Source: Tubiluchus corallicola
Taxonomy: Eukaryota > Priapulida > Priapulimorpha > Priapulimorphida > Tubiluchidae
NCBI GenBank assembly: GCA_030141605.1
Contig: JAQGDQ010002368.1
Span: forward strand, 188,001-252,000
Direction: 5' to 3'
Length of the DNA: 64,000 nt
Each line of letters starts with the position of its first letter. Position 1 is the first letter of the stretch. The notes under the pieces were generated by a model that saw only the letters and a list, made by a program, of their open reading frames with translations, searched no databases and had not been told where the DNA came from. Positions 1 through 47,253 of this stretch are shown one piece after another. The translations under genes were made by a program, and so were the position numbers.

Positions 1-664
1 AGGTATTTAAAGATTTTAAGTGATGAATTTGGTGCCTAAGAATTGCACGTTTTTACTAATCAGCATATTTCCCCCAAGTTTGCATTTCATATACTTTATA
101 TGTGCCGAAATTATCTATAAAATAACACATTACAAAAATTCTTTACCGTACTCAGAATGTGGTTTTAATGTAATTTACTGGCAATTTTAGGAAGCTTCTT
201 GAACCAATTCCACCACTTAAGAATGTAATTTTTACATCGGGAACATTTGGCACCAATTCTGTGTCAGTAGTTAATGAACTTTAAGATGTAGTTTAAACTT
301 ACTGAACACTTGCTGTTTAATGCATCAACTGAAAAACACACGCATCAACATTTAGAGCTTTCCACTGGACTATAAAAGCACTCCAGCTCTCGAACGTTTT
401 GTACTCGACATGCAAGGAAGTAAGACCATCTCTGTCAGCTCCTGCTTTACCAGGTCCGAACGTTTTGAAGATCAGGTGGTATCGAACATACAACCTTCAC
501 GGAAAATGAGCAGTATTTTATAAATTTAAACTCTACAGCTGTACCTGAACTATAAAACTTTAACTCTGAACTGACTGGTTCATTCTTTATAAATTTTGTA
601 GGTTGTAGTACATTGTGCAGGACAATTTCGTAAATACTTCTAATAAACAAACGTTGGTTTTCAG
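1..664. other. 5' region of the PAN gene, no supported exon
   Basis: No signal-peptide exon ending in phase 1 is convincing here. A TATAAAA at 371-377 is followed by ATG at 410 with a good phase-1 donor (GGAA|GTAAGA). The 10-base coding stretch would give no signal peptide, so it is not called. Confidence 0.4.
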
Positions 665-774
665 AGCAGTTCGTGGTGGGTTACGAGGAAATGACGCTAA
701 CCAGTTCCAGGGTAATAGTGGGCGTGACACTGGAAGGTTGTGAAAGCGAGTGCGTGAATGCTCTGGATGAAAAG
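665..774 (+). CDS. PAN gene exon: N-terminal half of PAN module 1
   Basis: The acceptor is ...ttttcag and the donor is AAG|GTATTC. The exon enters in phase 1 and leaves in phase 0 (two leading bases plus 36 codons). It starts QFVVGYEEM and carries the Cx3C pair in GCESEC. The preceding phase-1 exon was not identified. Confidence 0.75.
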
Positions 775-3700
775 GTATTCATTTAAGCTTTTCCACAAAC
801 TTGTATATATGATACAGCGCTTTTAAAATTGTCTTTGTTTACATGACTATAGTCTCCAATAGTTGAGCATGGTCTGTTTGTAATTGCATGGATGAGCATC
901 TGAACAAGGGTCATGTTCGGTTATGTAGATTCATACACAAAAGCGGGAACAAATTATCCACGTAAATGTTATTTTGTCAAATTCCTCTATTTGCTACACT
1001 GTTTAGCGTAATTCGTCTGTGTGAGTAATTTTTAAACTCACTTTTCAACGTGCACTATCAAATTTAGTCTGCGTTAGACTAATTTTCGACACAGACCAAT
1101 TACATTTTTTTTATTCCAATGCGATGCTTATTTTCAATTAAATTTAAACGACTGAACCTTAGAGCGGACTTTTCAATCAGAATCTTCTTCAGCGGACTCA
1201 AACTCGGAGCGTGAAGTTTCTTTATCAACCTTTTGCCTTATTCTGTAGCCCCACACAGAATATTTTCGAAAACAGACTAATTTAATCCAGGAAAAAAGAC
1301 GCAAAAAGTACACTTTAAAATTACTCTGTGTGAGACTATGTTTTCGCACAGACTAATTTTCACACATACTAACTACATTAAACAATGTAGCAGTTTACTT
1401 GCAGTGAAGCTTGTAATCTGTTCTATTCCACCATTTCTCCTAATGAAATGCCGGATGGCTCGTAGGAATTCGTTATAAATTCACGTTTGTTGAATATTGA
1501 CTGTTTTTGCAAACGTTAGTATTTTCTGCTTTCCTGATGAATTGTTAAAACAGTGTCAAGTGATGAAAATACGTATTCGTATTTTTCATAGCATGTATCA
1601 TACGATTTTTGAACTTTCTAAAATCAATATTATTGCGTGATCAATGCCTTTTTTAGTATAAATGTAAAAAGGATAGACAATATTTTTTGACTTAAATGAT
1701 ATTATTTAAAAACTAGATAAGATATGAGTGTTTGCCTATTTTAGAATTATTTCTTTTTTAGCTCGTTAAAAATATTGTCGACTTAACATTTCGTTGCTCT
1801 AAGGCATCAGAACTAATTTTTTCTTATTAGACAAAGACAAAATACATGCCTTTTATTTTGATTACAGTGCGAGTCATTTAGCTACTGCCCGTCACTGCTA
1901 GAGTGTCGATTAACGAGTGACTTCATAGATGAAATACCTTCAAGTGGTATGGGTCCCATGGATTCTTGTACCATCTTCGGACGTGAGTGATTAAATTTTT
2001 ATCTCAATAGCGAGGAAATGGTTAATAAATTAATAATTAACTTTCGTATGTGACATTTTCTAATAAAGCTTTAACCGAAACTTGCTGTTTTATCCTCCTT
2101 TTGAGTGGATTGATGAGCTATCGTAGCGAACTATACTTTTGCTTGGTTAAGTAGGATTGAACCAAGACCGAAATGGATGGGTGGCTGCTGAAAGAACTGT
2201 ATGTGAGAGTTTGATCTACTTACTTCCTATGCTGTTTATTTCATTGAGACACCTACACTCACCAGAACCTGTGGCTATGGCACCATTGACGGTTCAGTTC
2301 AATTTTTTGCCACACCTGTTCAAAATTAAAGTACTTTACTGTTGAATTCTAGTTTTTTAGCATGCAGTTTGCTGAACTTTGCTGAATAAAAATTTTGATG
2401 TTAAACTTTACTGCTTATTCAGTTTGTAACAGTTTGCTTTCTTTGTCCTTTCAACAGAGCTCCTTATCTGGATTTCTCTGATTCCACTTGCTATCTGTAC
2501 TATCGATTTTCTTATTTTTGAGCGTTGCAAAAGGCAGGTATGATTTCTGGTCTCTAATGGATGGACAAAGAATGAGTGAATGAATGATCGGGTGCTTAAT
2601 TTCTCAGGTGTATGTTGAGAATTAGAGCTTCGGCCTTCCAAATGGTTCATAATCAGGTGCTAATGCAAAAAATGCATAGTTCTTGCAATGGACACCTAGA
2701 ACTCATAACTTTTGAGAAGTTCATAAGCGAGTCTGAGCTGCAAACCTGTTCAATTTAGCTGAATATCGAGACAGTAGGCAAAAAATGAGAAAGTGCTAGT
2801 AAAGAACTACAAATAAAGAAAAAAGTTTCGCTTTGTTGATAGAAAAAGGCTTTGGTGGTTTTACAAAAAGGAGCGAACCAACCCATGCTATTCGTGGCGG
2901 GATTTGAATTTTGCTGTGCGACATGCAATAAACTCCAGTATTTTTAAATCTAATTTGTTTGCATTTGAAAACCTTTAGAGTCATAATTATGTTTCTGTCA
3001 CTAATTTTTAGGAAGTTATTTAACTGCTTTTATTCACCATCCCGGAAAAGTTCTTCCTGTCGAACCTGATAAGGTTGAAGACGTAGACACGGCTGATAAA
3101 TGCGCCCAAACGTGCTATAGTGATGTAAGTTACTTCTATTAATAGGTGGCACTTTTTATATTAATTTTTATTATTACATTTTGGACCACTGATGTTCTCA
3201 TACAATTTTCCTTAGCTTGTTTATCTTTCGATTCAATGCTGCGTTTGTTAAATGAATGGTCACGCATCATTGCACTATTGTTGTTATTTCTTTTTATTAG
3301 TGAATAGTTATTTGTCAAAAATGCTTATATGTTAACAGAGAAGGGGTGGGGAAGGGGCCAAAAGACGTAGAGAATAGATATGAGTGATTGAGAAACAAAG
3401 GACCTACAAGATCAGTATGCAAACTGTTAAATGATTTGAAACACTTAAACAGCGAGAAAAGTCAACACCTACCCGCCGATTGTTTGTAACTACAAGAATT
3501 TTCAGAAATCCCTCCTTCAGAAATTTGGGATGATGAAAATGGAATGCCGTATGTTAGAATAGCCTTGTATATGCTTGTATGTCTTTATGACGCAATCTTG
3601 CACCGTTTTAAATTAAATAAAAAATCTTTTCTTTGAATTGTCCTCGAAATAGCAAGCAAGATGAAATAGCACATCAACGTAAAACTCTAAAATGGTCTTT

Positions 3701-6700
3701 TGCTATGTACGCAGTACAAAATATTTCTCTATTAACATTTTGTGTGTCCTCTGATTTCTAGCGAACTTATTTACGCTCCTAATATTAACCGTAAAGACTG
3801 ATAATTCCAGCGGGTGGCATTGGATCCACCTATGGAGTTATCATTTAATCCACCTATTTTACTCCATTTTGAACAGCATTTTTGGTAAACTGACATCTAG
3901 TGGAATAATCGGGGCCACCGGATGAACTCCCAAATTCTAGTCATTGAGTTTGGCAGACTTTCTTTTAATATTTGTTTGATTATTTTCAGAAAGAGTTGCC
4001 TTGTTTGTCGTTCGAATTCTGCTCGTATGATGAACAAGGGACTAAGGACATCGTGCTTACCAAATGTTACATGTTTAAAACACATCTTTTGGATTACGGA
4101 TCTTCGACAAATCTTACAGAAAATGCACCATGCGATTTTTACACTAGTAAGAAATTAAAATGTTGTAGTAAGTTTATAAAATGTTTGTTTTACTCTTTTG
4201 AAAAAGCGCAGTCAAGAGGTCTTTATGTAAAGGCAAATACGTTATTGGTTAAGTATTGTGTAAATACGAATGATGTTCAAATAGTATACGTCAATTTTTT
4301 CGCATGTGCCTTAATGTGCAACTTTTTCCAATACAACTACACTTTTTAAAGGTGGCTCACAATAGGGCATTTCGTAGGCTCTTCGTGGGATTATATAGTG
4401 TATGAGAAAAATTGGTAAATTTTAATATTCCTAACTATGAAACTACACGAAATATAACAGGATCCTACTTTGCACATCACAAAACATATATATGAACGAA
4501 TTTGTACAAACTACATTTTGCACTATGAGGTCAACATCTTTTACCATTTTAATGGTGACTTTTGTTGGGTTTTATGCATCTGTGTGTTGTATTTTTTAAT
4601 GATCTGTCTTGTGTTCTACGTTTTCTGTTCTGGGTGTATGTATGTATATATAGGTAAATATTTTATTAGTTTCTATTGTAATTTTATAGTATAGCTGAGT
4701 TTTTGCTAATTTGTTACATAACGCTGTGTGCTTTTAAATGTATTTAAATGAAATAAATTTAAAATAAAAAAATAATAAATTTGTTAGGCTGTATATAACT
4801 ATGAGGCGCCTATACAAGTCCTTTAACGTTAAAGGTTGTTTTAATAATTACTCGTGATTTATATTTTTACCCGTTAACAATTTTATTATTATTCCAAAAT
4901 CTTTTAGGAGGCTACTTGGTCGACTTTACCAAATACCAAAACAAATCGCTTTATGTAGAAGACGGGTCAAGCCAAGAACTGTATATCCAAGAATCCTATC
5001 CAGATGAGTGTGCTAAGTTTTGTGTAGAGGTTTGTGCTCTAAGAAACAACATTAACATAGACGTTTATTCGTATAGTAATAATATTACAGATAAAACACT
5101 AATAATAAAGGCTTAAAAATGACTTCGTTTCTAACTCAAGTAATGGTTATAATTGTGTTGACGATGAAGATGAGTGTGTTTATTTTTTATTATGTGTGAC
5201 GTTGAAGTGTGTTTATTTTTTATTATGTGTAACGCAAGAAAAGTAAATTAGATCACATGTTAGTCACTTCTCAAAAATTTTTATGAGCTTACAAGAAGAT
5301 TAGAGGAAATCCAAAAACCCAAAGGAACTTATTCCCACGGATTGTGACAGTTGCAGTAATGGAATAGTAATGAGAGCAGACAGGTCGACTGACAGATGGA
5401 CGTAAAGATAGATAGATGGATAGGTAGCAGATAGATAGGCAGGCCTACTAGTAGAGTACCATGGGCTATCCATGCGTGCCTCTGATTATATGGTTATACG
5501 GCATTTTCTCACTTGATGAGTGAATGGCCAGTTTCTCGACAGTATTTAGCAGATTCTGGATACCTTGTCTGCAGTATCTTACACGTTTGTATGCGTTTAG
5601 CAGAGAATAATAATATAGTTGCTACTATACGCTATTTTTCCTAAGCTGGAATTACCAAAACTGCTCGCACTTACAGGTCAATGTATTTTTACTAAAGTAC
5701 TGTAACAAAATCATTTACACTTTATGTACGTGAATTTTATGTGTATGAAGCGCAGCCATATTTAGATACTATCACTAAGTGAAATATCGACCTAGGCTAA
5801 AGAGCTACATTTACTCGCGTTAAATGCAAAACCATTTCTATGTTTAGGAGTCCAACTTTGACTGTCGCTCGTTCGATATGTGTACAGGACGTCCAGGATT
5901 AGTTGCAACTTACTGCATACTCGAATCCGCTAATCTCCAAGATTCCAATGCACAACTCGAAGACTACATGTTATGTGATCATTATTCACGTATGGATTTA
6001 AACAGTTTTAGTATCACTAAGTATTGTCAATTTTAATCTTTAAAACGAATTCACAGTTGTGAAAACAATGTAGCTTGTTTTCCTATTTCACTCCATAAGC
6101 GTAGAGTTTGCCAGTCAGCACAGTATTAGTAATTTTAATAAGCCTTCATGCAGCTTACTGATTTGGCTACGTAGCATTTTGAATCTTATTTGTAGAATGC
6201 ATTCTTATTTCTAATTATTCTTCCGATGTATGTGTTTTTCTAAGCCTTTCTACAAAATCATCTGTCTAGCGTTAGTAAATTTCCAACGGCATTCTGCCCA
6301 GATGTAGGGTGTGAAAGATTTTAGGTTATTTACTTTAGTGTTCACTCATTCTTTACCCTACCCCCCCCCATACTCTCTTTTTAAACTGTATTCATGTGGT
6401 CCTGACTTGGCGTCTTTATGTCATGTTATACTGACAGGGCAAGCTTACCTTGTCTTTTGGCAGTCTGTTCTTGGCTAGGAAAGTTGTTGTTGTTGTTTAC
6501 CCAGTTAAACCATTTATTTATCAAGAATACCAGAGCCATGATGATGTTACTCAGTGTTTCATTATTACTAATAGCTTTATTTTTAAGCCCAAATTAGTTT
6601 GTTATATCTTGTTATGATTTTCTCACAGGTAAAACGTAGTAAAGCTAGTGAAACATGATTTTTTTTACTTTGGGCATCATGAAGTAACAGTCTCTCACAT

Positions 6701-9212
6701 AGGGCTTATATGTACCTGTGAGCCAGTTCTTTTATAATAATTAGTATAGCCTCCTTAAATGAAGCACGAGGCAGCTTTAGTGGGAAAATATTAGTAAAAA
6801 AGTTATAACCAATTAGTAATAAAAGGAGGTTTAATTGCAGTAAATGTAGTAACAGTTTGTTTGTGTATACTTAGTAACAGAGCTATCTGTTTTTTGAAAA
6901 ACCGGTTGATATTAGCGAAGTGTTGGCTTTGATGCGTGCTTTAGTAATTTGTGCATGGTGTCATTTGTGCAGATTTGGTTGGTTCGCCAGTTGCACTTCA
7001 CTCTGATTACCAAAGTGCACCATTGCGTCTTTCAGATTTTCGGAAGACGAAACAATGGGTTACTCGTTTATTGATTTTTTTCTGCTCAACTATCTGGATA
7101 TGTCATTTAGAATGCCATTTAGATTGTCACAGTATCCTTTTGATGAATAAGTTTATTAGAACGCCGTTTGGCGTTGCCATAGAATTCGTTTTGTCGCAAA
7201 ATTTAGAATAAAATTTACTCCATTGTGACGCCACAGTATAAAACTGGCTAAGAACTTATTGTTATTGTGGGAGCAACAAGAACGAGACCGGCTTCACGGC
7301 GAATAAGATCTGGCTACAAGATTAGCTTGCCAGCGAGTAACCGAAAACCAATGAACTGCAATAATTGATGGAAGTTTTGGATGTTTTAGGCGACCGATAT
7401 CTGGATGGAACACTTGTAGGGAGTAATTCACATATGGTATGTGAAGTTAAGCCTGACAACGAAACCATTACTCCAACTGAAAACCCACCCGGGTTGTCTA
7501 CAGGTATTTGTTGTAAACTACTAAAAAATTAGTAAATAGTATGATCTTCGAAGAACATGCTTTTATAAGTCATAAAATCATCGGATTCGTATGCATATGT
7601 TTGTGTGACAGTTTGTGGGAATAAAACTAACATATTATAACTAGTCTAGGGTAATTTAACGTCAGTGTCTCAAATCTAAAGCTCGGCTCACATGTTCTCC
7701 GTGAGTGTGAGCGACTAAACAGGAAACACTAAACAGACAGAGCTCGTAATTTACTAACATAACAGGGTAATCATTTCTGCTAATTTCATCACCAAGCGTT
7801 TGGGTTCATGTTGGGGCAATTCTCCTATAGGACCCGATCATTTTACTAAACATAATCATCGAGTTGTTAATCGTAAAACGTTTACACTAAGTTTGAAATA
7901 GAACTATTAAACACACGGATGCTGTGCAAATCATGCAGTATATTATTAAACAAGAACAAAGCAAAGAACAATTGTACATAGAGGAGAAAACAATACCTAC
8001 TACCTACTGGGCCCAGATTTAACAAGCAGCAAGGAGTATACTCATGTTTATATGTAGTTCCCGATGGCCGGCTCTTCCAGGATGCACCAAGGACGGTTTA
8101 CAGTCCCAAAGCCACGATCCCCTACTGGAATAAGGAGGAGCTCCACAATGTAGCCGATCCATGAGTCCTTACACGCCACAAGTAGTTTAATCTGGAATCG
8201 TAGTTGTATCTCTGCGTCTCCTCTACCGCCGAATAGCGTAACCAGGATACTGTGAACTCCACCACTATGGGAACACTCCACCAATGCTCTGAAAGTTTCA
8301 GAATCCCTCCCAGGGTGGGTTGTCCAAGAGTTCCTCTAAGTGAAATATGACAAGGCAATTACTTCACTCCTGAGTCGTGCTGGTGCTACGTAAACGGTGT
8401 CGATACAACATTGTGCATTTAACTATTGTCTCTCACAGGACATCAACTGAATTTTGCCATTAATGCCAAAATAAAACTCATAGACAAAACGTGTCTCAAA
8501 CATATGACGAACAGAAGAAAGGTACCAACTATGGTGACCAGGTAAAAACGGCCTAGATAGACATCCGTTTAACAAAAAATTCGGTACCTGAATGAGGTGG
8601 GCAAACATTAGCCTAGATGGAATGACCTTGTATATAATGCATAGTATCCAATGGCTTCTATACTGTTCAAAATCTTATAGTGATGAATGGCCTTGTATAT
8701 CGGCCAGTTAGTTAGCGGTCATGCATCGCATGGCCGTGACAGTTTGTATAATGCCTAATAAAATTTTAAGCTTATTTGCTTGTTATTTAGAAAATTTTGA
8801 CAGTATAGTGGGCGTATTCTTGAACATATCTTACTATACTGACTGATACTTCCAAATTATACGTCCATTAACTACCTGATTAGGTATTTTTAGAAAATCG
8901 AGTATTTCTTAGCATATTTATTTTCGTTTTATTTTGAAGTTCTTTGGCACGTGAGGGGCCATTAGAAAAATGCACAGTAAATCAGCAGCTTACTCTGTTT
9001 TTGTTCATTGACAGTTAGTGCTGTTTAGCTTCGTTTACTATTAAAAACTGATTTAGACTTTAGAAGTGCTGCAAGTCACAAGCGCATAACAGAATTTAGC
9101 CATTGTAATGTCTAATGTTTGTTTTCAGGTATATTAGGTTTTACTCTGCCAGTGTCTTAACAGTTAATATACATAATAGTATGCGTGATTAGCATATACA
9201 TATAATAAATAT

Positions 9213-9256
<44 letters not shown>

Positions 9257-10346
9257 GGAGAGAAGGAGAGAGAGAGACATAAATTTTTTTTTATTTTTGG
9301 GTGCGTTACATACACACTGTGATGGTCCAGTAGGGAATCACTAGCCTAACAACCGTGCACATTGCTGATGATGAAAAGATAAAATTTACTTTTTTTGCCT
9401 TTTTAATTTAATTTGGTGTTCTACAAAATTGTATTTTGATCTCATAAATTACTACCTCTGGTAGCTAGGTCACTTGGGTGGGTACACGAGTATTCCATTG
9501 TAGAGGAAGATCTTTACGTTAAAATTAAATCACTGAAGCCAGACGTTCACGTGAGCAGTGCGACCTGGATTTTTTTACCTGCCGATTGTATGCCATGTAG
9601 TACTAGAGAATGGTTTTCCTTTGTTAAACGGAGGTACGTCTATACGTTAAGTACCTTCCGTCTTGTATCCTGTCTCAGTTTGATGTCAAGACATGTGATG
9701 TGGTCCCTGAGTTCTGGTTCAAGTTTCACGGACCCGAGGAGACGTTAGCAGATCACAGAAAGACGTAACGGTATACTTAGACGTACTTCTACTTAAGTTA
9801 TTACTCTCGTAAATCACCAATTGCTAATTGCCATTTGTTGGGTTAACACCATAGGGATGGTAGACTGTTAATCGGTCAGATTCACTTGAGGAGTGTTATC
9901 TTCACGTAGGCGTTAAAGGAGATCCTGTTATCTTCACGTAGACGTTAAAATGTTTACCACGTTGGGAACGTCGTCTGTGCGACACTGTCATGCAAAAATC
10001 TGTAAGCTGTGACTGTCAGTGTGAACCGTTGTACCGCCAGTGAATACTCAGCAAAATCCGAGTAGATCGCCAATATTCTGGGGAAATGGTTTTCCTTTTT
10101 TGTATATTGATGTTCATTGTCATTTTTTTGAATATTTGGAATCTTATTAAATTTGTTGTAACATGTCATTACTTGCTTATCTTATATGTACATCTTGTGA
10201 ACATATCTTAAAATTAGCATAAATAATTAGTTTACACCTTTCGGCACACGCTACGTCAAAAGGTGGTTTTCGGGTATCTGCGGCCTTTCGCCCGAACAAT
10301 CACACATACATACATACATACATACATACATACATACATACATACA

Positions 10347-10382
<36 letters not shown>

Positions 10383-10560
10383 TGAAAAAATTTTCATGGC
10401 TAGTCTATTTATTATACTTTTATTTGTTCCTATAGGTGGTGCTGTTGGGTTGGCTTTTGGCATGATACTGTTGGGCATTTTGTTAACAGTGGTAGTTCTA
10501 GCTGCATATATGAAATACACGGGAAAGCGTTTTGATGGTATGAATACGAGACTTATGTAA
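665..10560 (+). CDS. Three-PAN/Apple-domain single-pass membrane protein (spliced, eight exons; 5' end not found)
   Basis: Joining 665-774, 1868-1982, 3012-3124, 3990-4146, 4908-5029, 5848-5989, 7390-7503 and 10436-10560 gives one open frame of 331 residues with no internal stop. Every junction has AG/GT borders and compatible phase. The protein has three successive modules, each with six cysteines spaced Cx3C ... Cx5C ... C ... C and closing with an arginine split across the exon border (CTIFGR, CDFYTR, CDHYSR). This resembles PAN/Apple domains, which bind proteins or glycans outside the cell. A threonine/proline-rich stalk with an NET sequon, one hydrophobic helix and a short basic tail follow, so I infer a type I surface receptor or adhesion protein. 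No catalytic or signalling motif is seen in the tail. A signal-peptide exon is missing and may lie upstream of the window. Ligand and exact family are unknown. Confidence 0.82.
1868..1982 (+). CDS. PAN gene exon: C-terminal half of PAN module 1
   Basis: The acceptor is gattacag and the donor is C|GTGAGT. Phase is 0 in, 1 out. It starts with the Cx5C motif CESFSYC, has a third cysteine in LLECRL and closes with CTIFG followed by a split arginine codon. The same layout recurs in the second exon of the other two modules. Confidence 0.82.
3012..3124 (+). CDS. PAN gene exon: N-terminal half of PAN module 2
   Basis: The acceptor is atttttag and the donor is GAT|GTAAGT, close to the consensus. Phase is 1 in, 0 out. 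It encodes [15 protein letters not shown] and ends with the Cx3C pair in KCAQTC. Confidence 0.82.
3990..4146 (+). CDS. PAN gene exon: C-terminal half of PAN module 2
   Basis: The acceptor is attttcag and the donor is A|GTAAGA. Phase is 0 in, 1 out. It carries CLSFEFC (Cx5C), a third cysteine in TKCYMF, an NLT N-glycosylation sequon and the closing CDFYT plus split arginine. At 157 nt it is the longest second-half exon because of a longer loop before the last cysteine. Confidence 0.85.
4908..5029 (+). CDS. PAN gene exon: N-terminal half of PAN module 3
   Basis: The acceptor is tcttttag and the donor is GAG|GTTTGT. Phase is 1 in, 0 out. It encodes [15 protein letters not shown] (NKS sequon) and the Cx3C pair in ECAKFC. 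GYLVDF lines up with SYLTAF of module 2. Reading continues past the donor to a stop at 5114-5116, so a retained intron would truncate the protein. Confidence 0.82.
5174..5233 (+). repeat. 33-bp direct repeat (two copies)
   Basis: The word starting GTGTGTTTATTTTTTATT occurs at 5174 and again at 5207 in an intron of the PAN gene. It is a simple local duplication. Confidence 0.6.
5393..5445 (+). repeat. GATA/GATG-rich microsatellite
   Basis: Imperfect tetranucleotides of the GATA and GATG type lie in an intron of the PAN gene. Confidence 0.55.
5848..5989 (+). CDS. PAN gene exon: C-terminal half of PAN module 3
   Basis: The acceptor is tatgtttag and the donor is C|GTATGG. Phase is 0 in, 1 out. 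It carries CRSFDMC (Cx5C), a third cysteine in TYCILE and the closing CDHYS plus split arginine. There is no open frame long enough to flag it, so it is found only by following phase and motif from its neighbours. Confidence 0.82.
7390..7503 (+). CDS. PAN gene exon: extracellular stalk
   Basis: The acceptor is gttttag and the donor is G|GTATTT. Phase is 1 in, 1 out. It encodes about 37 residues rich in Asn, Thr and Pro ([16 protein letters not shown]) with one NET sequon and a single cysteine in MVCEVK. The unpaired cysteine could mediate dimerisation (inference). The exon joins the third PAN module to the membrane helix. Confidence 0.65.
9211..9276 (+). repeat. Compound AC/AT/GA microsatellite
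   Basis: About 11 AC units run into about 11 AT units and then a short GA-rich tract. Confidence 0.85.
10301..10383 (+). repeat. (CATA)n microsatellite
   Basis: About 19 uninterrupted CATA units end in a short TA tract, 50 bp before the acceptor of the PAN-gene terminal exon. Confidence 0.9.
10436..10560 (+). CDS. PAN gene terminal exon: transmembrane helix and cytoplasmic tail
   Basis: The acceptor is gttcctatag, entered in phase 1 with Gly completed across the junction. The exon encodes about 23 hydrophobic residues starting [14 protein letters not shown], which contain GxxxG spacing often seen in helix-helix packing. The tail of about 16 residues begins MKYTGKRF, so positive charges follow the helix as expected for type I orientation. 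TAA is at 10558-10560. No immunoreceptor tyrosine motif or PDZ ligand is visible. Confidence 0.78.
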
Positions 10561-10642
10561 ATGTTTGCTGTGATAAATTTTAGTACTTCGAGGTTTGTCA
10601 AATCACCGATTTGTGATCAGATTGATCTTTTAAATTGACTGC

Positions 10643-10648
10643 AATAAA
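10643..10648 (+). terminator. AATAAA polyadenylation signal of the PAN gene
   Basis: AATAAA lies 83 bp after the stop codon, in the correct orientation. It is the first canonical signal downstream of the gene. Confidence 0.45.
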
Positions 10649-11976
10649 AGCACGCAAGCTTTAAATTGCAGTCAGTAATACCGCATGAAACGTCTTTAAA
10701 ATAGATGTAAAGACATTCAAATAAATTTACCTGCAACTAAGTAAAACTGTTTTAAACGTTGTGGTAGGATGTTTCATTCTAGTTACTAGTAGCATGTAGG
10801 CCTACTTGTAATAACCATTGATCTGAGATCTGTATAAGGTAATTTTGAAAAGTCATTTTCAATATGTCTCTGCATAAGTTAACGTTACACGTGTAATTAT
10901 TTAAATCACAGTGGTGGGCATTTTCAGTTGTGCAACATTTTTAATTTAAACTGTTGATCATTTAAATTCAAAGTGCATTTGACTTTATAGTAATAACGTG
11001 CACTTTTGTTATTTGATTTGCTAATGTCATTTCGGTAAGAAAGCAGGTATAGATATAGCTTTGCACGAAGACCTGCATTTCGAATTGATAATTTAGTGAA
11101 TGTAAATTCCATTGGTAATGTAATTCGTTGAATTAGGAACTGTAGGTTAATCAAGGAGATGCTTAGATTATGCTCCTTCGTATAAATTAATTTATTTTTA
11201 GCTATATTTTCAACTATAAACAAAAACATATCAACATAACGGTGTAGTACTGTTAGCATTTTTAAGCGAATATTCACCTGCAAATCTTTCTGTTGCCGGT
11301 GCTCATATTTTGCATGACAGTGAGCGCTTCCCCACCAGAAACTGGTGTTTACTATGTTAATGGTACCATCAATAGAAATCAGCATCGAACTAACAGAAAA
11401 TTAAGTGCACAATTTTAACAATATATTTGCAAAGTTTCTTGCTTAATATAGACATTTGGCTTGTTTATTTATATGTATTTTTTGTTAACTATCGGATTTT
11501 ATTTCGGACTGTCAATAAACAAAGCATTAACTTCAGCGAACCAACATATTTTTTTACTTTTTTCTGCTTATTTTGTAGTGTTTAAACAAGTTTAATATCC
11601 TGCGTTAATTAATTTTTAGTGCCAATCTATTTGAATTTCAAATATATTTAGATGTCATTTCCCTATGCTATTCGGGACGTGGCAAATAGTTGCAATAAAT
11701 TCAAGTGGCCACTAATGCTTAAATAAAAAGGCAGGCTAAATACATCCCACCGAAGCAATTTCAGAGTAATAACACAATTTTATGCCCTCGGTTACTGTAC
11801 AAGATTAAATATTGTTTGGTCTAAACTGACAATAAATACCGCTTCAAATTGAACACAAAGTGCGCATGCGTAGTGGAAGCAGACGCCCAAGGGACTCGCA
11901 TTGCAGGTAAATGTAACATGCTTACTTAGCATTGCATCGCGTCAGCGATGATGGTACATTAAAGAGCTTTACTGAT
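10649..11976. other. Intergenic region between the PAN gene and Ly6 gene A
   Basis: About 1.3 kb. It contains one AT-rich open frame of 153 codons on the minus strand (10924-11385) with no recognisable domain and no clear splice or promoter support. Nothing else is seen. Confidence 0.5.
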
Positions 11977-11984
11977 TATATAAG
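11977..11984 (+). promoter_or_regulatory. TATA box (TATATAAG) before Ly6 gene A
   Basis: TATATAAG lies 128 bp before the proposed second-position start pair of the Ly6 gene (first base to first base 135 bp). A TATA box at nearly the same distance precedes the paralogue, which supports both. Confidence 0.4.
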
Positions 11985-12111
11985 GGCAAAACCTTTTTGA
12001 TGAACATGTGGATGTGATATGACAGAATGGACTGATATGCGCTAAATGATTTAAGAAAATATTCCCCAGTCTGCAAATATAATTGATAAGTTGCAGAAAA
12101 GAGAAGGCAAA

Positions 12112-47253
<35,142 letters not shown>

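Larger units (their letters stand above)
7504..10435 (+). other. Last intron of the PAN gene
   Basis: About 2.9 kb without coding signal on the + strand. It holds a locally GC-rich stretch (8050-8360), an AC/AT repeat near 9211, two copies of a TGTTATCTTCACGTAG word at about 9893 and 9928, and a CATA repeat at its 3' end. Confidence 0.6.

Noticed and set aside
346-419. Possible upstream exon of the PAN gene ending at GGAA|GTAAGA
   Set aside because: Phase would fit, but it has no cysteines, no signal peptide and a poor acceptor tract; the TATAAAA at 371 lies inside it.
2860-2945. Minus-strand ATTCAAATCCCGCC resembling a tRNA B box
   Set aside because: No matching A box, anticodon arm or stems could be drawn; a single short match is expected by chance.
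10924-11385. 153-codon open frame on the minus strand between the PAN gene and Ly6 gene A
   Set aside because: It is AT-rich, Lys/Asn/Leu/Tyr-rich, and has no recognisable domain, signal peptide or splice context. An open frame of this length is possible by chance in 64 kb of AT-rich DNA.
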